Numbered from the stretch's first letter, positions 42,981-51,540 are shown. The stretch is 64,000 nt of DNA from SZUA-430 sp964483585 (GCA_964483585.1 CAZABH010000010.1:1-64000), one strand, 5' to 3'. Made by a program: numbers and translations. The notes: a model not told the origin generated them from the letters alone.

Positions 42981-43167
42981 TGCGCAATCCTTGCAGGGTA
43001 ACTTGGCGGATAAGGCGGCGGATTCCACGGGATGCGGCACGCCAAGCTGGCGCCGCGCAACGGCCTGAAATGCGCGGGCCGACAATAGCTTCGGCGGTTC
43101 CTTGGTCATTGCGGCGGAACGTCGCATTTTGGTTCGTCTCAGAAGGCTAGAACACAATGACCCTACG

Positions 43168-43920
43168 ATGAGCGAACCGTTGATCCTGATCCCTGCCCGC
43201 ATGGCGTCGACGCGCCTGCCGGGAAAACCGCTGGCTGATATCCTCGGCGAGCCCATGATCGTCCATGTCTGGCGCCGCGCCCAGGAGGCGCAGTCCGGTC
43301 GCGTCGCTGTCGCGGCTGCCGAGAAAGAGATTGTGGATGCCGTCATTGCTGCGGGCGGAGAGGCGGTGCTGACCAATCCGGACCATCCGTCAGGTTCGGA
43401 CCGGATTTTTGAGGCGCTGACCCGGCTCGACCCACAGGGTCGCCATAAGGTGATCGTGAATGTCCAAGGCGACTTGCCGACCCTCGATCCCCTGCTCGTG
43501 AGGGGTGTTGTCGAGACGCTGCAGCAGTCAGGGGCCGATCTTGCCACGCTGGTGACAGAAATTGTCGACGAGGCAGAACGCACGAACCCCAATGTCGTAA
43601 AGGCTGTCGTGGCGCTGCCACCGGGGCGGGTCGAAGGTCGTGCGCTCTATTTCACGCGTGCGACGGCTCCGTGGGGACCCGGGCCGCACTATCACCATAT
43701 CGGCATGTATGCCTACCGACGCATGGCGCTGGAGCGGTTCGTCAAATTGCCACCCTCGCCACTCGAGACGCGCGAAAAGCTGGAGCAGTTGCGGGCGCTC
43801 GAAGCCGGAATGCCGGTTGCTGTGCGCGTTGTCGATGCTGTACCGCTGGGCGTGGATACACCTGAAGACCTCGACCGGGCGCGCGAACTCATCGGTCGCA
43901 GGAAGAAGAGCGTGACATGA
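43168..43920 (+). CDS. kdsB: 3-deoxy-manno-octulosonate cytidylyltransferase
   Basis: This is a 250-residue nucleotidyltransferase. It has the family start LILIPARMASTRLPGKPLADILGEPMI, then NPDHPSGSDRIFEAL, VIVNVQGDLPTLDP and HHIGMYAYRRMALERF. It activates Kdo with CTP for lipid A-core synthesis in the cytoplasm. ATG 43168 is the family-consistent start. Its stop overlaps the pheA start (ATGA). It is divergent from the cytochrome gene. Confidence 0.93.
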   Translation: MSEPLILIPARMASTRLPGKPLADILGEPMIVHVWRRAQEAQSGRVAVAAAEKEIVDAVIAAGGEAVLTNPDHPSGSDRIFEALTRLDPQGRHKVIVNVQGDLPTLDPLLVRGVVETLQQSGADLATLVTEIVDEAERTNPNVVKAVVALPPGRVEGRALYFTRATAPWGPGPHYHHIGMYAYRRMALERFVKLPPSPLETREKLEQLRALEAGMPVAVRVVDAVPLGVDTPEDLDRARELIGRRKKSVT

Positions 43921-44783
43921 CACCAGATCCGCAGAACACGATCGCCTTCCAGGGAGAGCCTGGCGCGAATTCGCACATGGCTTGCCTTGAAGTTTATCCC
44001 TCCATGATTGCCTTGCCTTGTTCCACGTTCGAGGACGTGTTTGCGGCCGTCAAAGAGGGGCAGGCGCGGCTTGCGATGCTGCCGATCGAGAATTCGCTGC
44101 ATGGGCGCATTACCGATATTCATCACCTTCTTCCCGAGTCCGGGCTTTTCATCGTCGGTGAGCACTTCCTTCGGATTCATCATCAGCTGATGGCGGTGAA
44201 GGGGGCTACGCTGCAAAGTGTTCGTTCGGTCATGAGCCAGATTCCGGCGCTTGGCCAGTGCCGCAACGTCATTCGTACCCTTGGCCTGAAAATGATCGTG
44301 GGGGCAGATACTGCTGGCTCTGCGCGGCAGGTCGCGGAACAGAAAGATCCGACGGTTGCCGCGCTTGCCTCGCGGCTTGCAGCCGAGATCTACGGCCTCG
44401 ACATTCTTAAGGCTGATGTCGAAGACGCTCCGCATAACACGACCCGCTTCCTGATCATGGCCAGGGAAGCAGATGATGCCGAGCCCGGCAGCGGCGATGT
44501 CGTTACGACGTTTGTGTTCCGGGTCCGCAACGTGCCGGCAGCGCTCTACAAGGCCATGGGTGGCTTTGCGACCAACGGGGTGAACATGACGAAGCTGGAA
44601 TCCTATCAGCTTGAAGGCTCGTTCAACGCGACGCAGTTCTATGCCGACATCGAGGGGCACCCGGAAGCGCGCAATGTGCGGCTTGCGCTCGAAGAGTTGC
44701 AGTTCTTCTCGTCCTCGCTGCGCGTGCTTGGGGTTTATCCTGCTCACCCGTTTCGGAAAACGATCGTGCGAGCGCCCGGCTAA
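43917..44783 (+). CDS. pheA: prephenate dehydratase with ACT domain
   Basis: This is a 288-residue monofunctional prephenate dehydratase. The catalytic half has TIAFQGEPGANSHMAC, LPIENSLHGRITDIHHLL and the catalytic NTTRFLI (Thr in T-R-F). The C-terminal ACT domain starts at about residue 199 (TTFVFRVRNVPAALYKAMGGFATNGVNMTKLES), where the Phe-binding E-S-R-P motif is modified to L-E-S-Y-Q. It makes phenylpyruvate for phenylalanine synthesis. It overlaps kdsB by 4 bases and is convergent with nudC. Confidence 0.95.
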   Translation: MTPDPQNTIAFQGEPGANSHMACLEVYPSMIALPCSTFEDVFAAVKEGQARLAMLPIENSLHGRITDIHHLLPESGLFIVGEHFLRIHHQLMAVKGATLQSVRSVMSQIPALGQCRNVIRTLGLKMIVGADTAGSARQVAEQKDPTVAALASRLAAEIYGLDILKADVEDAPHNTTRFLIMAREADDAEPGSGDVVTTFVFRVRNVPAALYKAMGGFATNGVNMTKLESYQLEGSFNATQFYADIEGHPEARNVRLALEELQFFSSSLRVLGVYPAHPFRKTIVRAPG

Positions 44784-44787
44784 GTGC

Positions 44788-45768
44788 CTATTCGAATTCG
44801 AGCCATGTCTTCACGAGCTGGTGGGCAATGGCCATGCGTGGCGGCAGGCGCAGTTCGCTTGTTCCCCGGGCCATCGCCGCACGGACCTGGTCGCGTGTGA
44901 ACCATTTCGCGTCAGACAACTCTTTGCCATCAAGAACGATATCGGTGGTGGTCGCGCGGGCGAAGCAGCCTATCATCAAGGATGAAGGGTAGGGCCAGGG
45001 CTGTGTCGAGTGGAAGGCGACTTCGTCGATGCTGATGCCTGCTTCTTCCTGGCATTCGCGTGCGACTGCCTGCTCGATGGTTTCGCCAGGCTCGATGAAG
45101 CCAGCGAGTGCCGAGAAGAAACCTGGAGGCCATTTGGGCTGGCGCCCCATCAGGCAGGTGTTGGCATGCGTGGGCAGCATGATCACGACCGGGTCCGTGC
45201 GCGGGAAGTGCTCGGCCCTGCAGCCAGGGCAGCTGCGCTTGTAACCGGCGTCAGACAATTCGGTGGGGTTGCCGCAGTTGGCGCAGTACCTGTGGCGTTG
45301 GTGCCAGTCGATCATGGATTTCGCCTGCGCGAGGATGCTTGCGTCCGTAGGGTCGATCTCTTCGGCCACCGTGCGCAGGTCCGCAAAGGTCCCAAGCCCG
45401 GCGAGCGGTCCCGTGCGCTCCGGATCTGCTTGCGAGGAGATGTCGATGGCAAAGTGTGCGGAGTTGCGATGCTCGCCGAGAAAGATCGTTATCGTGTCCG
45501 CATCCAACAGGGGGCGGACAAGTTCGCCCGTTACCCAACCTGCCTCCCGGTGACCGTTGCGGCCGGGGATCACGAACGGGTTCAGCTTCCAGAGCGGCAT
45601 GAACGACGTGTTGCGGTCTGACATGGCTTGGGCCAGCCATTCCCGGTCGGTTCGCCGGTGAGCAGCCCTGTCCAGAGGAGAATTTGCGAAAATGTTGGGG
45701 TTCTTCGGCAGGACCAGCTGCATCCGGCGGGTGTCTTTCCACAAGTTTTGATGCATAAAGCTTCGCAT
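44788..45768 (-). CDS. nudC: NADH pyrophosphatase (Nudix), NudC
   Basis: The protein is 326 residues from ATG 45768; ATG 45756 and 45723 are alternatives and no ribosome-binding site decides. It has an N-terminal domain, a zinc ribbon (YCANCG ... SCPGC), the Nudix box GFIEPGETIEQAVARECQEE and the NudC-specific STQPWPYPSS. It hydrolyses NAD(H), and by family knowledge can remove NAD caps from RNA. The gene is divergent from the SRP RNA, whose promoter lies 34-62 bases away. Confidence 0.93.
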   Translation of the reverse strand: MRSFMHQNLWKDTRRMQLVLPKNPNIFANSPLDRAAHRRTDREWLAQAMSDRNTSFMPLWKLNPFVIPGRNGHREAGWVTGELVRPLLDADTITIFLGEHRNSAHFAIDISSQADPERTGPLAGLGTFADLRTVAEEIDPTDASILAQAKSMIDWHQRHRYCANCGNPTELSDAGYKRSCPGCRAEHFPRTDPVVIMLPTHANTCLMGRQPKWPPGFFSALAGFIEPGETIEQAVARECQEEAGISIDEVAFHSTQPWPYPSSLMIGCFARATTTDIVLDGKELSDAKWFTRDQVRAAMARGTSELRLPPRMAIAHQLVKTWLEFE

Positions 45769-45801
45769 GGCGAGGCTTGTGGCCGCAATGTCCGGGGCTG
45801 C

Positions 45802-45830
45802 TTGCGTTTTGCCGCGGCCCGCCCGATATA
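45802..45830 (+). promoter_or_regulatory. sigma70-type promoter of the SRP RNA gene
   Basis: TTGCGT (45802-45807) and GATATA (45825-45830) with exact 17-base spacing, immediately before the SRP RNA. It is a good housekeeping promoter for a stable RNA. Confidence 0.7.
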
Positions 45831-45834
45831 GTGC

Positions 45835-45935
45835 CCCGGGAGGTTGGCGACGGACGAGTTCCTCGCCAACCCGGTCAGGTCCGGAAGGAAGCAGCCGCAA
45901 CGAGTTTCGACTCGGGTCGTTCGTCAGCCTCTCAC
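45835..45935 (+). ncRNA. ffs: bacterial signal recognition particle RNA (small type)
   Basis: The domain IV core GGTCAGGTCCGGAAGGAAGC is unmistakable: it contains the two internal loops that bind Ffh. Flanking stems pair (GGTTGGCGA with TCGCCAACC near the left; GGGAGG with CCTCTC at the ends). The RNA is about 100 bases; the precise ends are approximate. With Ffh it delivers nascent membrane proteins to FtsY. The gene lies between nudC and dnaX, as in many alphaproteobacteria, and ends just before the dnaX start. Confidence 0.93.
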
Positions 45936-45952
45936 CTTGGGTTCCTTCACGC

Positions 45953-47740
45953 ATGGCGAGCAACAAGGACAAAGGTCCGTCTGAAGCCGGTGCAGGGGTT
46001 GCCCCTGACAGGGCCGGCACTGGCTACAGGGTGCTTGCCCGCAAGTATCGACCGCAGACCTTCGAAGATGCCTTCATCGGGCAGTCCGCAATGGTCCGCA
46101 CGCTGGCGAACGCGTTTGCCGCGGGGCGGATTGCGCACGCCTTCATGCTCACAGGGGTGCGCGGGGTCGGCAAGACCACGACAGCGCGCATCATCGCAAA
46201 AGCCCTCAACTGCGTTGGTCCGGATGGCAGCCGGACTGAACCTACTGTCACGCCGTGTGGCGTGTGTGAGCCGTGTGCGTCGATCGCGGAGTCGCGCAAT
46301 GTTGATGTGCATGAGATGGATGCGGCCTCGCATACCGGCATTGACGATATTCGCGAGATCATCGAGGGCGTGCGCTATGCGCCAGCGCAGGCGCGCTACA
46401 AGGTCTACATCATCGACGAAGTTCATATGCTCTCCAAGGCGGCCTTCAACGGCCTGCTCAAGACGCTGGAAGAGCCGCCGGGTCATGTGAAGTTCGCGTT
46501 CGCGACCACTGAAATCAGGCGCGTTCCCATCACGGTCCTGTCGCGTTGCCAACGCTTCGACCTGAAGCGGGTGACCGTCGATGAGTTGTCTGCCCATCTC
46601 GTGCGCATCTGCGAGCTGGAGCAGCAGCCTGCTGCGTTGGACGCGCTGCGACTGATTGCGCGCGCGGCGGAGGGATCCGTACGCGATGCCCTTTCATTGC
46701 TTGACCAGGCTTTTGCCCATGCTGGCGGTGCCTTGATCGAGGAGCAGCCTGTTCGCCTCATGCTGGGGCTTGCTGATCGCAGCCGGGGGCTTGAGTTGTT
46801 CGAAAGGTTGATGCGCGGTGCGATCCCGGAGGCTCTGGCCGAGTTCCGGAGCCAGTATGATTCCGGTGCTGATCCTCTTTCCGTCATGCAAGACCTGGCG
46901 CAGATCTGCCATGAGGTTACGCGCGTCAAGGTTACGGGTGGTGCTTCGGTTTCCGGTGCGCCGGCGGAAGAGGCGCGCCGCGTTGGTGAGTTGGCTGGAA
47001 AGCTTGCCGTGCCGCAGCTTGCGCGGACTTGGCAATTGCTGCTGAAGGCGCTCTCGGAAGTGCAATCTGCACCCGATGCCGCCGCGGCAGCCGAGATGGC
47101 GATGATCCGTATCGGCTTTGCATCGGAACTGCCACCAACGGAGCAGATCATCAGGTCGCTTGGGGCCGGGCCGGGGGCTGGCTCCGCTCGCATGGGGCCT
47201 GCCGGGAGCGGTGCGAGCGCGCCTCCGCCTGCGCCCAGCCTTCGGTCGGCGGCGTCTGGAGGCGAGCCAGTGACCAGTCTTGCGACACCACCGGTTCGTG
47301 TTGCGCCGGAGCCGCTTGTGCGTGTCGAGCCGCCGGTGGCGCGTGGCTTGGAGAGCTTTGCCGACGTCGTCGCCTTCGTGCGCGAGAAGCGCGAGATGCG
47401 GCTGCTCTATGCGCTCGAGAATTTCGTGCACCTTGTCAGCTTCGAACCCACGCGCATGGAATTGCGGCTTGAACCATCCGCTCCCCCGACGCTGGCAGGA
47501 GAGATTTCGGAGCGCCTCAGCAAGTGGACAGGCGAGCGATGGATCGTGTCGGTGTCAGGGGCAGAGGGCGCGCCGACGATTGCGGCGCAGCGCCAGGCGC
47601 TTGAGCGCGCCCGCCGTGAGGCTGCCGAGCAGGATCCGCTGCTGAAGGCAGCGATGTCAATTTTCCCCGGCGCGAAGCTTGTCGCGGTGCGCGACAGGGA
47701 GACATTTGATACACCGGTTGAGGGAGGGGATGGCGAGTGA
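45953..47740 (+). CDS. dnaX: DNA polymerase III tau/gamma subunit
   Basis: This is a 595-residue clamp-loader ATPase. ATG 45953 is chosen; the longer frame runs through the SRP RNA. It has YRPQTFEDAFIGQ, Walker A GVRGVGKTTTA, the zinc-knuckle Cys set (NCVG, CGVCEPC), DEVHML and LLKTLEEPP, and sensor AFATTEIRR. The C-terminal part is Ala/Pro-rich, then a conserved tail region. It loads the beta clamp and couples polymerases. The stop overlaps ybaB (GTGA). No programmed frameshift signal is evident. Confidence 0.95.
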   Translation: MASNKDKGPSEAGAGVAPDRAGTGYRVLARKYRPQTFEDAFIGQSAMVRTLANAFAAGRIAHAFMLTGVRGVGKTTTARIIAKALNCVGPDGSRTEPTVTPCGVCEPCASIAESRNVDVHEMDAASHTGIDDIREIIEGVRYAPAQARYKVYIIDEVHMLSKAAFNGLLKTLEEPPGHVKFAFATTEIRRVPITVLSRCQRFDLKRVTVDELSAHLVRICELEQQPAALDALRLIARAAEGSVRDALSLLDQAFAHAGGALIEEQPVRLMLGLADRSRGLELFERLMRGAIPEALAEFRSQYDSGADPLSVMQDLAQICHEVTRVKVTGGASVSGAPAEEARRVGELAGKLAVPQLARTWQLLLKALSEVQSAPDAAAAAEMAMIRIGFASELPPTEQIIRSLGAGPGAGSARMGPAGSGASAPPPAPSLRSAASGGEPVTSLATPPVRVAPEPLVRVEPPVARGLESFADVVAFVREKREMRLLYALENFVHLVSFEPTRMELRLEPSAPPTLAGEISERLSKWTGERWIVSVSGAEGAPTIAAQRQALERARREAAEQDPLLKAAMSIFPGAKLVAVRDRETFDTPVEGGDGE

Positions 47741-48054
47741 AAAATTTCAGCGAGATGATGAAGCAGGCGCAGATGCTTCAGCAGCGTTTTCAGGAAGCGC
47801 AGGAGAAGGTCGGGCTTGTCGAGGCCGAGGGGCAGTCCGGCGGCGGCATGGTCAAGGTCATACTGAATGGCAAGGGATTGGCGCGTGCCGTGACGATCGA
47901 TCCATCTCTGGCCGATCCGAAGGATGTTGGCATGCTCGAGGATCTTGTCGTTGCCGCGATCAACGACGCGCGTGGCAAGGTCGATGCGCGTGTGTCCGAG
48001 GAGATGACGAAGGTCACTGGCGGGTTACCTCTGCCTCCTGGTCTGAAATTCTGA
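47737..48054 (+). CDS. nucleoid-associated protein YbaB/EbfC
   Basis: This is a 105-residue protein with the family pattern MMKQAQMLQQRFQEAQEKV and VKVILNGKGLARAVTIDPSLADP. It forms dimers that bind DNA. The GTG start (47737) overlaps the dnaX stop by 4 bases, so translation is probably coupled. It is followed after 3 bases by recR, the usual dnaX-ybaB-recR operon. Confidence 0.95.
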   Translation: MKNFSEMMKQAQMLQQRFQEAQEKVGLVEAEGQSGGGMVKVILNGKGLARAVTIDPSLADPKDVGMLEDLVVAAINDARGKVDARVSEEMTKVTGGLPLPPGLKF

Positions 48055-48057
48055 TCC

Positions 48058-48663
48058 ATGGCGGCAGCGCTTTCCGGACCTGAGATTGAAAGACTGGTGC
48101 AGTTGCTGGCGCGCCTGCCTGGCCTTGGGCCGCGCTCGGCGCGCCGCGCCGTCTTGTTCCTTCTGAAAAAGAAGGACGCGCTGCTGCTTCCTTTGACATC
48201 AGCGCTGGAAGAGGCTGGGCGCAAGATCCAGACCTGCCGCATCTGTGGCAATCTGGATTCGGCCGAGACCTGCTCGGTGTGTACCGATCCGCGGCGCGAC
48301 GCGGGGCTTATCTGCGTGGTGGAGGACGTGGCGGACCTGTGGGCGCTGGAGCGTGCAGGTGTGTTCCGTGGTCGCTATCACGTGCTGGGTGGCACGCTGT
48401 CGGCACTGGATGGTCGGGGCCCTGACCAGCTCAATCTTTCGGGACTGGTGGAGCGCGTGAAGGCGGGCGGGGTGCGCGAGGTCGTGCTCGGGCTAAATGC
48501 CACGGTCGAGGGGCAGACGACGGCGCATTATGTCACCGACCTGATTGCCGTTGCGGGAGTGTCGGTCACGCGACTGGCGCACGGTGTTCCGGTCGGCGGC
48601 GAACTTGACTATCTCGATGAGGGAACCCTCGCGGCGGCCTTTGCCGCGCGGCGGGCGATGTAG
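48058..48663 (+). CDS. recR: recombination protein RecR
   Basis: This is a 201-residue protein with the helix-hairpin-helix LARLPGLGPRSARRAVLFLL, the zinc finger CRICGNLDSAETCSVC and the Toprim domain (ICVVEDVADLWALERAGVFRGRYHVLGG). It works with RecF and RecO in gap repair. The start is 3 bases after the ybaB stop. The stop is near the convergent TetR gene. Confidence 0.95.
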   Translation: MAAALSGPEIERLVQLLARLPGLGPRSARRAVLFLLKKKDALLLPLTSALEEAGRKIQTCRICGNLDSAETCSVCTDPRRDAGLICVVEDVADLWALERAGVFRGRYHVLGGTLSALDGRGPDQLNLSGLVERVKAGGVREVVLGLNATVEGQTTAHYVTDLIAVAGVSVTRLAHGVPVGGELDYLDEGTLAAAFAARRAM

Positions 48664-48681
48664 CCGACGCCATAGCTGCGG

Positions 48682-49302
48682 CTATTTACGTTCGACCAGC
48701 GCCAACAGGGCGCGTTCGGCTTCTTCCAGCAGCACATCGCGCCTGATCGGCGGGCTCGTTGCCTCGGCGTCCAGCACCGTCTCGGCGAGGCGTTCCACGA
48801 TGCCCAGGATCATCAGGAGTGTTGCGCGGTGGCGCTGCGCCGAGAGGCCTGTGGCTGCCGCGAGATAGCTGAGCTGGCGCGCGCGGGAGGCCCTTAGCGC
48901 TTCGGCCACCGCCGGTTCGATGCGGGCCACGGCCCTGAGAGTCGTCCTGAATGCCGACCATTCGCCGTGGAAGCCGATGATGAAGCTGAGTGCGCGGCGC
49001 AACCGCTTCTGCAGCATGGTCTCGCCTGCCATGGCCGCCTCGAGCCCTGCCCATTCTCGGCGGACGTAATCCTCGTAGACCGCGAGCAGTATCGCGGCTT
49101 TGTCGGCAAAGTGCTTGTAGAAACTTGCGGGCGCGTAGCCGGCGGCGCGCGCGATCGCGTTCGTGTCGGTTGCGAAGTAACCCTCGCGGTTAAAGATGCG
49201 GGCGGCGGCGGTCATCAGCGCCTCGCGCGTCGCAGCGGGGTTGCGTGGTCTGGGCTTCTGGCTGGTTCGGGCCGTACGCTGGCGGCGTTTGACATTGTCC
49301 AT
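48682..49302 (-). CDS. TetR-family regulator with tandem operators
   Basis: This is a 206-residue TetR protein: basic start, helix-turn-helix ALMTAAARIFNREGYFATDTNAIARAAGYAPASFYKHF, then a helical ligand domain. It is divergent from the membrane-protein gene at 49356. The 53-base gap contains two adjoining 21-base direct repeats, each with inverted TGAT-N6-ATCA, so the protein very probably represses both its own gene and the neighbour. The ligand is unknown. Confidence 0.9.
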   Translation of the reverse strand: MDNVKRRQRTARTSQKPRPRNPAATREALMTAAARIFNREGYFATDTNAIARAAGYAPASFYKHFADKAAILLAVYEDYVRREWAGLEAAMAGETMLQKRLRRALSFIIGFHGEWSAFRTTLRAVARIEPAVAEALRASRARQLSYLAAATGLSAQRHRATLLMILGIVERLAETVLDAEATSPPIRRDVLLEEAERALLALVERK

Positions 49303-49305
49303 AAT

Positions 49306-49347
49306 GGTGATATAAGCATCATTATAGGTGATATAAAAATCATTATG
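49306..49347. promoter_or_regulatory. two tandem 21-base TetR-type operator repeats
   Basis: Positions 49306-49326 and 49327-49347 are direct repeats that match in 18 of 21 bases. Each reads GGTGATATAA-NN-ATCATTAT plus one base, with the inverted half-sites TGAT-N6-ATCA. They fill the gap between two divergent genes and cover where the promoters must lie. Confidence 0.75.
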
Positions 49348-49355
49348 AGGTGAAT

Positions 49356-50024
49356 ATGACGCGTTTACTGGGGATTGCGTCTTATCTTGCGGTTCTGGCG
49401 GCGGGCATCTTGGGCGCGATGCTGGTGGTCGCGCTCGATGCGGGCGTGACGCAGCAACGGTTCGAGACCGTCATCGCCATCGCCAGCTACAGCGCGCAGT
49501 TCGCGGAGGCGCGCCAGCCGATGATGGTGACGCTGTTCTTCGATAATCTTTTCATCCTGGCCTATGTCGGCGCGATCTGCCTTGCGATGGCAGGCCTGCG
49601 TACGATCGAGACCGCGTGGATCGCCGGCGCTGCGGCCGTGGGAATGGTGGCGACCGGACTGCTCGACTATGCAGAAAACCTACACTTCCTGACAATGTAT
49701 GCCAACCTTGCGACAGGTATTCCGATCAGCGAGGCAGAAATCGGATCGCGCATGTGGTCAAGCCTCATGAAGTGGCATATCGCCTATGCTGCCATGTTCG
49801 CGGCGAGCTTCGTGATTCCGGTCCGCGGTATCGTGAGCTTCGTGCTTGTCTGGAGCATGCGCGTTGTGCTGCCCGTCGTTGGCGTGCTGCACTACACGAC
49901 GCCCGAGGCGTATCATGCCATGCTGGGGCTCGCGCGCTACGTGCTGATGCTTGCGGGCTTCCTCCTGATGGCCCTTGTCTTCAGCAGCGAGGCGCAGCGG
50001 TTGGCAAAGTCAGGCGGTGCCTAG
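49356..50024 (+). CDS. polytopic membrane protein controlled by the divergent TetR
   Basis: This is a 222-residue protein from ATG 49356 (GAGGTGA upstream) with about six hydrophobic helices and few charged residues. I recognise no family. Position beside a TetR regulator with double operators suggests an inducible role such as transport or membrane stress, but nothing in the sequence shows it. The short extracytoplasmic segment LDYAENLHFLTMYANLATGIP has several polar and aromatic residues. Confidence 0.7.
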   Translation: MTRLLGIASYLAVLAAGILGAMLVVALDAGVTQQRFETVIAIASYSAQFAEARQPMMVTLFFDNLFILAYVGAICLAMAGLRTIETAWIAGAAAVGMVATGLLDYAENLHFLTMYANLATGIPISEAEIGSRMWSSLMKWHIAYAAMFAASFVIPVRGIVSFVLVWSMRVVLPVVGVLHYTTPEAYHAMLGLARYVLMLAGFLLMALVFSSEAQRLAKSGGA

Positions 50025-50356
50025 CGGGTGTTGATACCGAGGAGAATGTCCCGGATGCTGTCGGTGCCGAGGCTGAGGATCAGCACGTAGATCGACAGGA
50101 AGACCATGCCGCCGAAGAAGGCCATGACGGCGAGTACGAGGCCGAGGGTCGAGAAGCCATTGCGCCAGGCGGTCCAGAGGGCTGACAGGATCAGGAAACC
50201 AAGGAAGTCCAGGTTGAACTGGCCGGGCCATGCCATGGCTGCCATGTCGCCGAAGAAAACAGGCAGGAGGTTCATCCCATGGTTCTGGATCACGACGAGC
50301 GTGTAGCCCGTCAGCACGGCGAGGTGGAGCACCAGGACAGTTCGCAGGATGAGCAT
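50021..50356 (-). CDS. small membrane protein, hypothetical
   Basis: This is a 111-residue protein with three to four hydrophobic helices (about 4-24, 47-62, 67-97). It has a conserved-looking WPGQFNLDFLGFL and WTAWRNGFS stretch. The gene overlaps the convergent membrane-protein gene by 4 bases at the 3' ends. I do not recognise a named family. The start is ATG 50356, with a purine-rich AGAAAGGA upstream. Confidence 0.65.
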   Translation of the reverse strand: MLILRTVLVLHLAVLTGYTLVVIQNHGMNLLPVFFGDMAAMAWPGQFNLDFLGFLILSALWTAWRNGFSTLGLVLAVMAFFGGMVFLSIYVLILSLGTDSIRDILLGINTR

Positions 50357-50582
50357 GGGTTGAGATCCTTTCTGTCCTGCTGATTATCGTGCGGGCCTGC
50401 GTTGGGCAATTACCTGGGTGGTCGTTGTGGGCATCTCCTCCTCGCTTGCGAGGAGGTGGATGCAGCAGCGACAGCTGCTGCAGACGGAGGAGTAGGGTCG
50501 GGTTGTGCGCGGTGGAAACGAACTCCCTCCCCCGCGCCAAGGCGCGGGTACTCCCTCGCGGGGCGAGGGAGACAGGGATGGA
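50357..50582. repeat. composite palindromic repeat element, copy B (main part 50437-50571)
   Basis: Four hairpins lie here: 9-bp stem 50437-50445/50448-50456; 9-bp stem TGCAGCAGC/GCTGCTGCA (50461-50482); 8-bp stem CCCGCGCC/GGCGCGGG (50531-50548); 9-bp stem CTCCCTCGC/GCGAGGGAG (50551-50571). The part GAGG-AGTGG-like, AGCTGCTGCAGACG, GAGG is shared with copy A. No gene is seen in the gap. Confidence 0.65.
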
Positions 50583-51383
50583 TCATCGTCCCCGGAATAC
50601 AGGGGGACGCTTTTCGACGAAGGCCAGGGAGGCCTGCTTGTGGTCGTCGGTCTGCATGGTGCGGACCATGTGTATCGCCTCGATGTCCAGCACGCTGGCC
50701 AGAGTGCCGTGCTCTGCCATGTTCAGGTTCTTCTTCATGTACCCAATCGCCACCGTGGGCATGTCTGCGAGCTTGCGGGCGAGGGCAGCGCCTTCGCGGG
50801 CAAGGTCAGCTGCAGGCACGGCGCGATTGACGATGCCCAGACGCTCGGCTTCGGTGCCGCTGATCACGTCGGCGGTGAAGTAAAGCTCTCGGGCCTTGGC
50901 GGGGCCGACGAGCTTGGTCAGGAAATAGCTGCCACCGTAGTCGCCAGATGCACCGATCTTCGAGAAGGCAGTCGTCAGCTTGGCGTTGTCGGCGGCGATG
51001 CGCATGTCGCATGCGAGTGCGATCGACATGCCGGCGCCCGCGCAGGCGCCAGGGATGATGGCGAGCGTTGGCTTGGGCATCTCGTGCAGCCAACGCGAGA
51101 AATCGGCGCCGGCGCGCAGGCTGATCACGCGTTCGTCAAAGCTGGGTGGGGTGGAACCCTCGGTTTTCGGGGCGACGAAGCCCTTGACGTCACCACCTGC
51201 GCAGAAGGCACTGCCGGTTCCGGTGATCACCACGGCGCGTACCTTGGGGTCGACAGCGAGGCGAGGGGCTGCCTTCGCGAGGGCGTCTATGATTTCTGGC
51301 GTAAGCGCATTGCGTGCCTCAGGCCGGTTGAAGGTCAGGGTGGCGATGCCGTCCTCGAAGGTTTCGATGAGGTGGTCGGTCAT
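50583..51383 (-). CDS. enoyl-CoA hydratase/isomerase family protein lacking the canonical glutamate pair
   Basis: This is a 266-residue crotonase-fold protein from ATG 51383 (GAGGAA upstream). The CoA-binding and oxyanion motifs are clear: ITGTGSAFCAGGDVKGF and PGACAGAGMSIALACD. The two Glu residues used by rat enoyl-CoA hydratase (144 and 164) are replaced (Ser120, Phe140 here), while SGDYGGSYFL offers Asp148, as in PaaG-type ring or double-bond isomerases. It is better named isomerase-like. It works in the cytoplasm on an acyl-CoA. It is divergent from trmO. Confidence 0.85.
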   Translation of the reverse strand: MTDHLIETFEDGIATLTFNRPEARNALTPEIIDALAKAAPRLAVDPKVRAVVITGTGSAFCAGGDVKGFVAPKTEGSTPPSFDERVISLRAGADFSRWLHEMPKPTLAIIPGACAGAGMSIALACDMRIAADNAKLTTAFSKIGASGDYGGSYFLTKLVGPAKARELYFTADVISGTEAERLGIVNRAVPAADLAREGAALARKLADMPTVAIGYMKKNLNMAEHGTLASVLDIEAIHMVRTMQTDDHKQASLAFVEKRPPVFRGR

Positions 51384-51540
51384 GGGCAGTTCCTCGCGTA
51401 TGTACCGACCGCATTCAAACCCAAACGAGGGGCGTGTGCAAACCGAGGCTTTTTGCGTTGCGCTCGGGATTGCTCGTATCATTGCCTTCTGTCTGCCCAT
51501 CCCTTGTGGGTTGCGGGCCTCACATGCTGGAGAATGACAC

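Noticed and set aside
42981..43592. Long N-terminal extension of the cytochrome c gene
   Set aside because: The extension is antisense to kdsB and has no ribosome-binding site; the membrane anchor at ATG 42980 is the natural start.
45767..45952. N-terminal extension of dnaX
   Set aside because: It runs through the SRP RNA gene; DnaX family starts fit ATG 45953.
46000..47740. Programmed frameshift in dnaX giving a short gamma form
   Set aside because: I see no A-rich slippery heptamer followed by a hairpin of the E. coli kind, and the frame continues to the normal end.
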